Below, piece by piece: positions 57,348 through 64,000 of a stretch of DNA of 64,000 nt. Below the pieces are notes generated by a model, which worked only from the letters and a program-made list of their open reading frames with translations, searched no databases and was not told the origin of the DNA. Origin of the DNA: Rugamonas fusca (GTDB lineage: Bacteria > Pseudomonadota > Gammaproteobacteria > Burkholderiales > Burkholderiaceae_D); NCBI RefSeq assembly GCF_014042365.1, contig NZ_JACEZS010000022.1:1-64000 (forward strand). Direction: 5' to 3'. Positions within the stretch are counted from its first letter, which is position 1, and each line of letters opens with the position of its first letter. The position numbers and the translations under genes are program-made.

Positions 57348-57372
57348 TCGTGATACCCAAAAGGTATCACGA
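57348..57372. promoter_or_regulatory. LysR-type operator between the regulator and the aldo/keto reductase
   Basis: TCGTGATACC and GGTATCACGA are perfect 10-bp arms around a 5-nt CAAAA spacer. The inner ATACC-N5-GGTAT contains the T-N11-A motif of LysR-type regulators. Confidence 0.82.
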
Positions 57373-57440
57373 TTCTGGACATTCCTCCAGCATGGGCCGG
57401 TGGCTAGACTGGTCTCCATCAACCAATGGAGGAGCGCGAC

Positions 57441-58418
57441 ATGCAACAACGTAAGATCGGGGAATTGACGGTATCGGCGCTGGGCCTGGGCTGCATGGGC
57501 ATGTCCGAGTTCTACGGCGCCACGGACGACGCCCAGTCGCTGGCCACGCTGGAGGCGGCGTACGCGGCCGGCGTCACGCTGTACGACACGGCCGACGCCT
57601 ACGGCTTTGGCCACAACGAGCAATTGCTGGGGCGCTTCCTGCGCGGCAAGCAGGGCCGCGTCCAAGTGGCCACCAAGTGCGGCCTGGTGCGCGAAGCGGG
57701 CCAGTACGCGCGCCGGATCGATAATTCGGCCGCCTATCTCCGCCAGGCTTGCGAGGCATCGCTGGCGCGGCTGGGCGTGGAGCGCATCGACCTTTACTAT
57801 CTGCACCGGCTGGACCTGGCACAGACGCCGCTGGAGGAATCCATGGGCGCGCTGGCCGGGCTGGTGCGTGAAGGCAAGATCGGCGCCATCGGCCTGTGCG
57901 AAGTGTCGGCCGCCACCTTGCGCCGCGCGGCGGCCCTGCATCCGGTGGCGGCCGTGCAAAGCGAGTATTCGCTGTGGACGCGCGACCCGGAGCAGGGCGT
58001 GCTGGACGCGTGCCGCGCAGTGGGGGCGGCGTTCTGCGCCTACAGTCCGCTGGGCCGGGGTTTCCTGACGGGATCGTTCGCGGGCACGGGCGACAGCGCC
58101 GACTTTCGCAGCTTCAATCCCCGCTTCGCCGAGGAAAACATGCGCAGCAACGAGCGTATCGTGGCGCGTGTGCGCGACCTGGCGGCTGAGCTGGGCTGTA
58201 CTCCGGCCCAACTGGCATTGGCGTGGCTGCTGGCGCAAGGGGACGACATCGTACCCATTCCCGGCACCAAGCGCATCGCCTACCTGCACGACAACCTGGG
58301 TGCGCTCGACGTGCGCCTGAGCGGGGACGAGCTCGCCCGCATCGGCGCCGCGCTGCCGCCGGGCGTGGCCAGCGGCGCGCGCTACAGCGAGGCGGGCATG
58401 GCCGGGCTGGACGCCTGA
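57441..58418 (+). CDS. Aldo/keto reductase
   Basis: A 325-residue NADPH-dependent oxidoreductase of the AKR TIM-barrel fold (YajO/Tas-like). The start is ATG 57441 with GGAGGAG upstream. Catalytic residues appear in order: Asp/Tyr in YDTADAYGFGHNE, Lys in VATKCGLVRE, His in YYLHRLDL. NADPH binding is suggested by CAYSPLGRGFLTG and VPIPGTKRIAYLHDN near the end. It is probably controlled by the divergent LysR regulator through the operator in between. The physiological substrate is not known. Confidence 0.93.
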   Translation: MQQRKIGELTVSALGLGCMGMSEFYGATDDAQSLATLEAAYAAGVTLYDTADAYGFGHNEQLLGRFLRGKQGRVQVATKCGLVREAGQYARRIDNSAAYLRQACEASLARLGVERIDLYYLHRLDLAQTPLEESMGALAGLVREGKIGAIGLCEVSAATLRRAAALHPVAAVQSEYSLWTRDPEQGVLDACRAVGAAFCAYSPLGRGFLTGSFAGTGDSADFRSFNPRFAEENMRSNERIVARVRDLAAELGCTPAQLALAWLLAQGDDIVPIPGTKRIAYLHDNLGALDVRLSGDELARIGAALPPGVASGARYSEAGMAGLDA

Positions 58419-58576
58419 GTTCGCCGTGCGGCATATTCCTAACCGCACCCGGTGATGATCTGATCCCACACCGGGGGATCGTCCGATAGCGTGTCACAAG
58501 CGAGGCGTTTACCCTGTTGGCTGAACTTCGCCCCATGCAGGGCGCGGTCAGCTGCGGATCACACATTGGGGGGCGT

Positions 58577-59350
58577 ATGGGGAGCAGAAGAACACGGGCC
58601 GGCGGGCACCTTGCGGACGGACAAGCGCAAGGCCTCCCGCCAGTGCGGACGGGAGGCGCGGTGCTCGATACGGGCCTGTACCGGCCCAACCTGCGCTACG
58701 GCGTGCTGCGCTTTGCGGGGCCGGCGGCGCGCGACGCGGCCGCGTTGCGCCTGGCCCGCGCCACGGCCGGTGCCGGCATCATCCACGTGGACGACATGGC
58801 GACGGCCGAACGCCTGTGCCGCCAGTTGCGCGCGGCGGGCGACAGCGCCTGCTGCTACCACGGCAAGCTGGAGCCGGCCACCCGCCGCGCGCGGCTGCGC
58901 CAGTTCCGCCAGGGGGCGCGGCGCGTGCTGGTGGCCACCCCGGCGTTGGGCGGCGGCATGGACCGGCCCGATATCCGCTTCGTGATCCACCTGCGCCTGC
59001 CCGCCAGCCTGCAGGACTATTATCGGGAATCGTGCCTGGCCGGGCGCGACGGACTGCCGGCGCAGTGCACGCTGCTGGCCTGCCCGCCCTGCGATGGCGT
59101 GTCGGCGGCGCCGCTGGCCGCTTACCTGCGCGGCGGCGCTTGCCGCTGGCGCTTGCTGCTGGCCGGCCTGGGCGCCGGGGCGCAGGGGGGCGTCTGCTGT
59201 GGCCAGTGCGACCAATGCGGCGGCGCGGGGCAGGCGCGCCCGCCGCTGGACCTGGCGGTCCTGCTGACGCTGGCAGGCGAGCGCGTCCTGTTCGACTTTC
59301 CTGAAGACAGCAGCAAGACCTTCATGGCCGAATTCGTGCAGGCGCGCTGA
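58577..59350 (+). CDS. RecQ-like helicase fragment (second RecA lobe and zinc region only)
   Basis: About 257 residues from an uncertain start (ATG 58577 with GGGGGG before it; ATG 58535 and TTG 58517 are also in frame). It matches RecQ from the RPNLRY motif onwards: IIHVDDMATAERLCRQL (motif IV), CYHGKLEPATRRARLRQFRQG, VLVATPALGGGMDRPDIRFVIHLRLP (motif V) and YYRESCLAGRDGLPAQC. Motif VI QxxGRxGRDG is broken to RESCLAGRDG, losing one arginine. A zinc-like CCGQCDQC follows. The N-terminal lobe with Walker A/B is absent, so it cannot be an ATP-driven helicase alone. It may be a DNA-binding remnant or domesticated protein. Confidence 0.75.
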   Translation: MGSRRTRAGGHLADGQAQGLPPVRTGGAVLDTGLYRPNLRYGVLRFAGPAARDAAALRLARATAGAGIIHVDDMATAERLCRQLRAAGDSACCYHGKLEPATRRARLRQFRQGARRVLVATPALGGGMDRPDIRFVIHLRLPASLQDYYRESCLAGRDGLPAQCTLLACPPCDGVSAAPLAAYLRGGACRWRLLLAGLGAGAQGGVCCGQCDQCGGAGQARPPLDLAVLLTLAGERVLFDFPEDSSKTFMAEFVQAR

Positions 59351-59562
59351 GGCTAAGAGATGCTCTGCAACGTATGGATACCGGCCGCCGGACTTCTCCT
59401 ACATTCACACTTGAGCATGTCCTATGCCCGCCCGCCGGGCCATGCACTACCATGAATGCTCCTCTTACCGGCCGCCGGGCCAGTCACAACGCGGGCCCGG
59501 TTTCCGTGGGGAGGTTGGATATCCCCCCCATCTGAAAGGATGTACAACGTCAGGAGAAGATT
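59351..59562. repeat. Gap before the KGG gene with a 13-bp direct repeat
   Basis: TACCGGCCGCCGG occurs at 59379-59391 and 59466-59478, 87 bp apart, within GC-rich non-coding DNA. The KGG-gene promoter must also be here, but no convincing hexamers were found. Confidence 0.4.
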
Positions 59563-59925
59563 ATGGCCACCTCAAACAAGGACAACCCCGGCAGCAAACA
59601 AGGCAGTCAGGGTGGTAGCAAACAAAGCGATACCAGTAAGCGCGGTTTCGCATCGATGGACCCGGACCAGCAACGTGAAATCGCCAGTGAAGGCGGCCGG
59701 GCAGCCCATGAGAAAGGTACGGCGCATGAGTTCACCTCGGAAGAGGCGCGCCGGGCTGGCAGCATGAGCCACAAGAATGACCAGGGCAGCAAACAGAGCA
59801 GCACTACCGGCAGTGGCTCGCGCAGCGGCAGCAGCGGCAGCCAGGGCGCCTCGCGCGACGACACCGAACGCAACGAGCGTGGCGGCAGCCGCACGGGCGG
59901 CAGTTCCGGCGACAGCAAGACCTGA
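59563..59925 (+). CDS. KGG-repeat stress protein (GsiB-like)
   Basis: A 120-residue, very hydrophilic protein. The middle carries two KGG/stress-induced acidophilic-type repeats: KRGFASMDPDQQREIASEGG and AAHEKGTAHEFTSEEARRAG. Both ends are Gly/Ser/Lys/Asn-rich (GSKQGSQGGSKQSD; GSGSRSGSSGSQG), so most of the chain is likely disordered. GsiB-like proteins are strongly induced by general stress and may protect against desiccation. AGGAGA precedes the ATG at 59563 and a strong bidirectional terminator follows. Confidence 0.88.
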   Translation: MATSNKDNPGSKQGSQGGSKQSDTSKRGFASMDPDQQREIASEGGRAAHEKGTAHEFTSEEARRAGSMSHKNDQGSKQSSTTGSGSRSGSSGSQGASRDDTERNERGGSRTGGSSGDSKT

Positions 59926-59962
59926 TCCATCCATCCACCCAGCCGGCCAGTCCGGCCTTGTG

Positions 59963-60004
59963 AAAAAAAAGGAATCCGCAAGCGTGCTTGTGGATTCCTT
60001 TTTT
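59963..60004. terminator. Bidirectional terminator after the KGG gene
   Basis: AAGGAATCC pairs with GGATTCCTT, with an inner CAAGC/GCTTG helix. An A run stands on the left and a T run on the right, so it can act on either strand. Confidence 0.85.
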
Positions 60005-60166
60005 GCTGGCCCGTGCGCGGGCAGCACGGCGGCGCGCGGTGAGATTGTGCGTATTTCCTCAGCGCTGCAGCGCCTATAGTGGAACGTGAATGTCACCTCC
60101 ATCGCATGGCCGGATGCGCGGGCCGCCACCACGCCGGCGCCGGCGCCTGCGCGCAGGGAGTACGCC

Positions 60167-63100
60167 ATGCCGCCCGAAGCCCCCGCCGCGCCGCCCGACG
60201 AGTTGCGGCAGAACCTGATCCGCAAGCTCGACAGCCTGGGCTATGACGCCAGCGCCGGTTACGCGCAGGCCATGGCGCGCTTCCGGCGCGACGAACACCT
60301 GCAGCAAACGGACGACCCGTGGCCGCGCCTGAACGCGCGCGCCGGCACCGTGTTCAGCGAAGTGTTCCAGTTCGAGCTCGACGCGCTCGATGGCGACCTC
60401 GGTGGCGCGCGTCCGGCCCGGCTGTCCGACGTCTACCGGCGCGCCCAGCGCCACAAGCTGGCCGGGCTGGCGTTTTCCGGCGGCGGCATCCGCAGCGCCA
60501 CCTTCAACCTGGGCGTGCTGCAGGCGCTGGCCGAATTGCGGCTGCTGCGCGATTTCGATTACCTGTCCACCGTGTCGGGCGGCGGCTATATCGGCGGCTG
60601 GCTGTCGCGCTGGATCAAGGAGCAGGGCGGCGAAGTGGCCGCCGTGGAGGAAGCGCTGGCCCCGGCCGGCGCCAGCGTTGGCGGCGCGCGCAGCGAAGCC
60701 ATCCCGGTCCAGTTCCTGCGCCAGTACAGCCACTACCTGACGCCGGCCACCGGCATGTTCAGCGCCGACACCTGGACCCTGATCTGCACCTATGCGCGCA
60801 ACACGCTGCTCAACCTGGGCCTGCTGACGGCATGGCTGGCGGCCCTGTTCCTGCTGCCGCGCCTGCTCACGGCCGTGGTGGCGCACGAGATGGTGGCGCC
60901 GGGCCGCGCCACGGCGCCGTGCACCGTCGGCCTGTTCCTGCTGGCCGTGTACTTCATGGCGCTCAGCATCGCGCGCAAGGGCCGGCCGCCGCCGGGCAGC
61001 TGGCTGCCGCAGAACCAGGGCAACGTGCTGATCTGCATCTGTCTGCCGCTGATGGTGTCGGCGCTGCTGGGCAGCCTGGCCGTGTGGCAATACCGCGCGC
61101 GCCTGATCACGTTCTGGGACGACATCCCGGCCGGACTGGCCCAGTATTCCTATACGTGGCTGCTGCTGCCGGGTGTGCTGTATTTCCTGGTCTGGGTGGC
61201 CGGCTGGGGCACGGCGCAGTGGCTCAATTACCGGGCCGCGCTGCGGGTGCCCGAGCGCGAGACGGCGCCGCCGGCCAAGGTGCTGCTGGAGGGGCTGGGC
61301 CATCTGCTGTGCGCCATCGGCGCGCTGGCCGTGGCCACCATGCTGTTGCTGAAGACGCTGTCGATGGCGCACCGGGCCGGACCGTTGCCGGTTGACGCCG
61401 TGCAACTGACCAGCCTCGGTATGCCGCTGCTGCTGGCCCTGTTTGGCGTCACCATCACGTTGATGATAGGCCTGATCGGCCGCATGTACCGCGACCCCAG
61501 CCGCGAGTGGTGGGCGCGCCAGGGCGCGTGGACCTTCATCTTCAGCCTGGCCTGGCTGGCCTGGTGCCTGTGCGCGTTCTACCTGCCGCCGCTGCTGGAC
61601 TGGGGCTTCACCCAATACTGGCGCACCAGCAGCGCGGGAGCGGCGCTGACCACGCTGGTCACGCTGGTCGGCCTCAAGTCCAGCAGCGGCGGCGCCACCG
61701 GCAAGCCCGGCACGCCCACCCGGCTGGAGCTGGTGGCCAAGGTGGCGCCGTATGCGTTCACCCTGGTGATCGTGGGCGTGCTGACCACGTGGCTGCAATA
61801 CCTGGTGGCGCCGGCCCAGGTAAAGCGGGCCGCCAGCGCGCCGCTGTCGGCGTATTACGATGCCTACTTCGCCGCCACCACCGGCGCCGACCTGGGCCAT
61901 GTGCTGGCGCTGCTGGCCACGTGCGCCATCGTGGCGCTGGTGCTGGGCTGGCGGGTGGACATCAACAAGTTTTCGCTCTACATGATGTACCGCATGCGGC
62001 TGGTGCGGGCCTATTTCGGGGCCAGCAATCCGCGCCGCAGCCCCCATCCGTTCACGGGCTTTGACCCGGCCGACGATCCACCGCTGCACGCGCTGTTGCG
62101 CAAGGCCGATCCGGCCGCGCCGGCGCCGTTGCAGCGGCCCTACCATTTGATCAACGCGGCCCTGAACATGGTCAACGGCCAGGAGCTGGCGTGGCAGACG
62201 CGCAAGGCGGCCGCGTTCTGCCTGTCGCCGGCTTATTGCGGATACGACATGCCGGCCATGCCGTCGCCGGACCGGCGCACGCCGGGCGCGCACCGGGGCT
62301 GCTACCGCCCCAGCGCCGACTACGCGGCGCGCCCGTCTGTGTTCGGCGACGACGACGCCATCGTCAAGTTGGGCATGGCCGTGGCCGTGTCGGGCGCGGC
62401 GGCCAGCCCCAACATGGGCTACCACTCGTCGCCGCCGCTGACCTTCCTGATGACGCTGTTCAATTTGCGGCTGGGGCGCTGGTCGCCCAATCCCATCAAG
62501 GAGAAACATTGGCAAAGTTCGTCGCCGCGCATCGGCCTGTTCAGCATCCTGGCCGAGCTGTTCGGGCTGACTGATACCAACGCCGATTTCCTCTACCTGT
62601 CCGACGGCGGCCACTTCGAGAACCTGGGCCTGTACGAGCTGGTGCGGCGGCGCTGCCGGCTGGTGGTGGCGGTGGACGCCAGCTGCGATGAGAAATTCGT
62701 GTTCGAAGACTTGGGCAATGCGATCCGCAAATGCTACACGGACTTGCACGTGCCCATCGTGCTCGACGCGCGCCGCATCGTGCCGCAGGCCGGCGGCGGG
62801 GCGTTGGGCGCCAGCTGCGTGACGGGCCACATCCAGTACCGGGCCGCCGATGGCCGGGGCCAGGATGGGGTGCTGCTGTACATCAAGCCGGCCATCACGG
62901 GCGCGGAGAACGCGGACGTGCTCAACTACAGCAAGACCCATCCCGAGTTTCCCCACCAGTCCACGGCCGACCAGTGGTTCGACGAGGACCAGTTCGAAAG
63001 CTACCGCACGCTTGGTTGCCAGATCGCGCGCGGGGCGCTGGCGGCGGCGGCCCAGGGGGCGGCCGTGCGCGCTGCGGACGGCGCCGTGCTGCGGCACCGG

Positions 63101-63328
63101 ATTGGCCGGCTGGCGCTGCTGCTGTCACGCCAGGGCAAGCCGGCCGTGGCTCCGGCGCAGCCGGACCTGCCGCGCCGGCCGTTCATCGAGCGGCGCCGCG
63201 CGCAGCACGGCACGGCCCGTGGCGCGCCGCAGGCGCTGCCGGCCATGGTGCGGCGCCTGCGCATGCCGCCGGCGGTCGGGCTGCGCGTGCGGCGCCGCCC
63301 ACCCGCGCCGCCGCCCGTGTTGCACTGA
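60167..63328 (+). CDS. Patatin-like phospholipase with a multi-span membrane insertion
   Basis: About 1053 residues. ATG 60167 is preferred (GGGAG 6 nt upstream); GTG at 60086 would add 27. Patatin motifs: oxyanion loop FSGGGIRSATFNLGVLQAL (about 103-121), nucleophile Ser137 in STVSGGGYIGGWLSRW, and catalytic Asp813 in LYLSDGGHFENLGLYEL. About 675 residues separate Ser and Asp, where ordinary patatins have about 150-200. That insert contains roughly nine hydrophobic spans (for example LLLPGVLYFLVWVAGWGTA). The enzyme should be an acyl hydrolase set in or beside the inner membrane. The C-terminal tail is Arg/Pro-rich. The gene is alone between two terminators. Confidence 0.88.
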   Translation: MPPEAPAAPPDELRQNLIRKLDSLGYDASAGYAQAMARFRRDEHLQQTDDPWPRLNARAGTVFSEVFQFELDALDGDLGGARPARLSDVYRRAQRHKLAGLAFSGGGIRSATFNLGVLQALAELRLLRDFDYLSTVSGGGYIGGWLSRWIKEQGGEVAAVEEALAPAGASVGGARSEAIPVQFLRQYSHYLTPATGMFSADTWTLICTYARNTLLNLGLLTAWLAALFLLPRLLTAVVAHEMVAPGRATAPCTVGLFLLAVYFMALSIARKGRPPPGSWLPQNQGNVLICICLPLMVSALLGSLAVWQYRARLITFWDDIPAGLAQYSYTWLLLPGVLYFLVWVAGWGTAQWLNYRAALRVPERETAPPAKVLLEGLGHLLCAIGALAVATMLLLKTLSMAHRAGPLPVDAVQLTSLGMPLLLALFGVTITLMIGLIGRMYRDPSREWWARQGAWTFIFSLAWLAWCLCAFYLPPLLDWGFTQYWRTSSAGAALTTLVTLVGLKSSSGGATGKPGTPTRLELVAKVAPYAFTLVIVGVLTTWLQYLVAPAQVKRAASAPLSAYYDAYFAATTGADLGHVLALLATCAIVALVLGWRVDINKFSLYMMYRMRLVRAYFGASNPRRSPHPFTGFDPADDPPLHALLRKADPAAPAPLQRPYHLINAALNMVNGQELAWQTRKAAAFCLSPAYCGYDMPAMPSPDRRTPGAHRGCYRPSADYAARPSVFGDDDAIVKLGMAVAVSGAAASPNMGYHSSPPLTFLMTLFNLRLGRWSPNPIKEKHWQSSSPRIGLFSILAELFGLTDTNADFLYLSDGGHFENLGLYELVRRRCRLVVAVDASCDEKFVFEDLGNAIRKCYTDLHVPIVLDARRIVPQAGGGALGASCVTGHIQYRAADGRGQDGVLLYIKPAITGAENADVLNYSKTHPEFPHQSTADQWFDEDQFESYRTLGCQIARGALAAAAQGAAVRAADGAVLRHRIGRLALLLSRQGKPAVAPAQPDLPRRPFIERRRAQHGTARGAPQALPAMVRRLRMPPAVGLRVRRRPPAPPPVLH

Positions 63329-63382
63329 TCGGCCGTGTCAGCGTGGTGCCGCGCCTAGGGGCCGGACCGTGTTTGCGCCGAT

Positions 63383-63409
63383 AAAAAAGGCCCGGCGCGG
63401 GGCCGGGCC
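63383..63409 (-). terminator. Terminator of the FNR-type regulator gene
   Basis: On the minus strand GGCCCGGC and GCCGGGCC form an 8-bp stem with a 5-nt loop, followed by six T. It lies 27 nt beyond the regulator stop. Confidence 0.85.
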
Positions 63410-63435
63410 AAGCTGGGTGCAGCAAGGGTAGGTCG

Positions 63436-64000
63436 TTACGCGGAAGCGAGCAGCTGGGCCGGCGCGGCCGGCTCGGCGCCCGCCTTGCCCTTGGCCGTGG
63501 CTTGCTGGCGCGCCCGCGCGCGCGACGGCGGCAGGCGGCGCAGCGTCTTGAGCGCTTCCGCGTCCTTGATGCCGATGGTGCGCTGGTCCACGCTGATCAG
63601 GCCGATTTCGTTGAAGGCCGACAAGGTGCGGCTGACCGTCTCCAGCGTCAGGCCCAGGTAGCTGCCGATCTCGTGGCGCGTCATGCGCAGGTTGAACAGC
63701 TTGCTCGAATAGCCCATCTGGGCGAAGCGTTCGGCCAGCGAGACGAGGAAGCGGGCCACGCGCGCCTCGGCCGACAGCGCGCCCAGCATGCCGATCATGG
63801 CTTGCTCGCGCACCAGCTCGCGGCTCATCACGCCGTACATCATGTTCTCCAGTTCCAGGTGGATGCGGCCCAGCGCCGTCAGCTTCTTGAACGGCAACAG
63901 GATCAGGTCGCAGTCCGACAGGGCCACCGCTTCGGACGAGTAGTGGCGGGTGTGGATGCCGTCCACGCCCAGCATGTCGCCTTTCATGGGGAAACTCAGC
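63436..64000 (-). CDS. Crp/FNR-family regulator, 5' end outside the window
   Basis: The visible 187 residues lack the N-terminus; the frame is open at 64000 (SFPMKGDMLGVDGIHTRHYSSE). The end of the cyclic-nucleotide-type beta-barrel is followed by a long dimer helix (ELENMMYGVMSRELVREQAMI). The HTH then reads MTRHEIGSYLGLTLETVSRTLSAF. The recognition helix has Glu, Ser and Arg in the E-xx-SR spacing of FNR, which predicts TTGAT-N4-ATCAA sites. Whether the N-terminal iron-sulfur cysteines exist cannot be seen. The C-terminus has a Lys/Ala-rich tail. It is a possible regulator of the FNR box at 42864. Confidence 0.9.
   Translation of the reverse strand, partial: LSFPMKGDMLGVDGIHTRHYSSEAVALSDCDLILLPFKKLTALGRIHLELENMMYGVMSRELVREQAMIGMLGALSAEARVARFLVSLAERFAQMGYSSKLFNLRMTRHEIGSYLGLTLETVSRTLSAFNEIGLISVDQRTIGIKDAEALKTLRRLPPSRARARQQATAKGKAGAEPAAPAQLLASA

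Noticed and set aside
60074-63097. 1007-codon open frame antisense to the patatin gene
   Set aside because: It is Gln/His/Arg-rich shadow translation of the GC-biased opposite strand, without motifs; the plus frame has clear patatin motifs.

Overview
The window looks like chromosomal DNA of a high-GC betaproteobacterium, most probably Oxalobacteraceae (Janthinobacterium/Massilia/Duganella-like). This rests on the pyrG-kdsA-eno-ftsB and trpS/dapA-bamC gene orders, LexA-controlled dnaE2, several large TonB-dependent receptors and the strong GC bias. No rRNA, tRNA, CRISPR array or prophage was seen. The clearest foreign DNA is one group II intron and one short inverted-repeat element.

Layout. 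1-5.6 kb: start of a TonB receptor, a PhzF-like protein, dnaE2 behind an SOS box, a GNAT acetyltransferase and a PRC-barrel protein. 5.8-10.1 kb: pyrG, kdsA, eno, ftsB. 10.1-10.35 kb: a 173-bp MITE/REPIN-like element. 10.4-19.6 kb: a GFA protein, a chemoreceptor, a TonB receptor coupled to a Tat-exported glycerophosphodiesterase, a small lipoprotein, hslO, a gamma-carbonic anhydrase and an alpha/beta hydrolase. 19.7-22.65 kb: a group II intron with an RT-HNH protein, lying in the leader of a PHP-domain gene. 22.7-29.9 kb: PHP, htpX, yciO, an M50 protease, trpS, a methyltransferase, dapA, bamC. 30-37.6 kb: an Ala-rich lipoprotein, roxA, slyD, a degenerate metallophosphatase, mutS, a DUF4386-type protein.

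37.7-44.5 kb: an MFS transporter, then a sulfane-sulfur module. A FisR-like sigma54 activator is divergent from persulfide dioxygenase, a phosphatase-SQR fusion and a TauE/SafE exporter. The shared intergenic region holds a near-consensus sigma54 promoter, an exact FNR box, an inverted repeat placed like an enhancer, and helically phased TGGCAG repeats. 44.6-50.3 kb: lone pstS behind a Pho box, a Pal-type lipoprotein, and a translationally coupled response regulator-kinase-ClC channel operon.

50.3-53.4 kb: an ECF42-type sigma factor operon (VOC protein, two DGPF/YciI proteins, sigma factor with a helical C-terminal extension) with a matching promoter in front, which suggests autoregulation. 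53.5-64 kb: a TonB receptor, a LysR/aldo-keto reductase pair around a perfect operator-like repeat, a RecQ-like fragment without its ATPase lobe, a KGG stress protein, a patatin-like protein whose catalytic Ser and Asp are separated by a long multi-membrane-span insertion, and a 5'-truncated FNR-type regulator.

The strongest leads for new biology are the regulatory region of the sulfane-sulfur module, the membrane-embedded patatin, the self-contained ECF42 operon and the inverted-repeat element at the end of ftsB. All functions are inferred by reading sequence; no database search was run.
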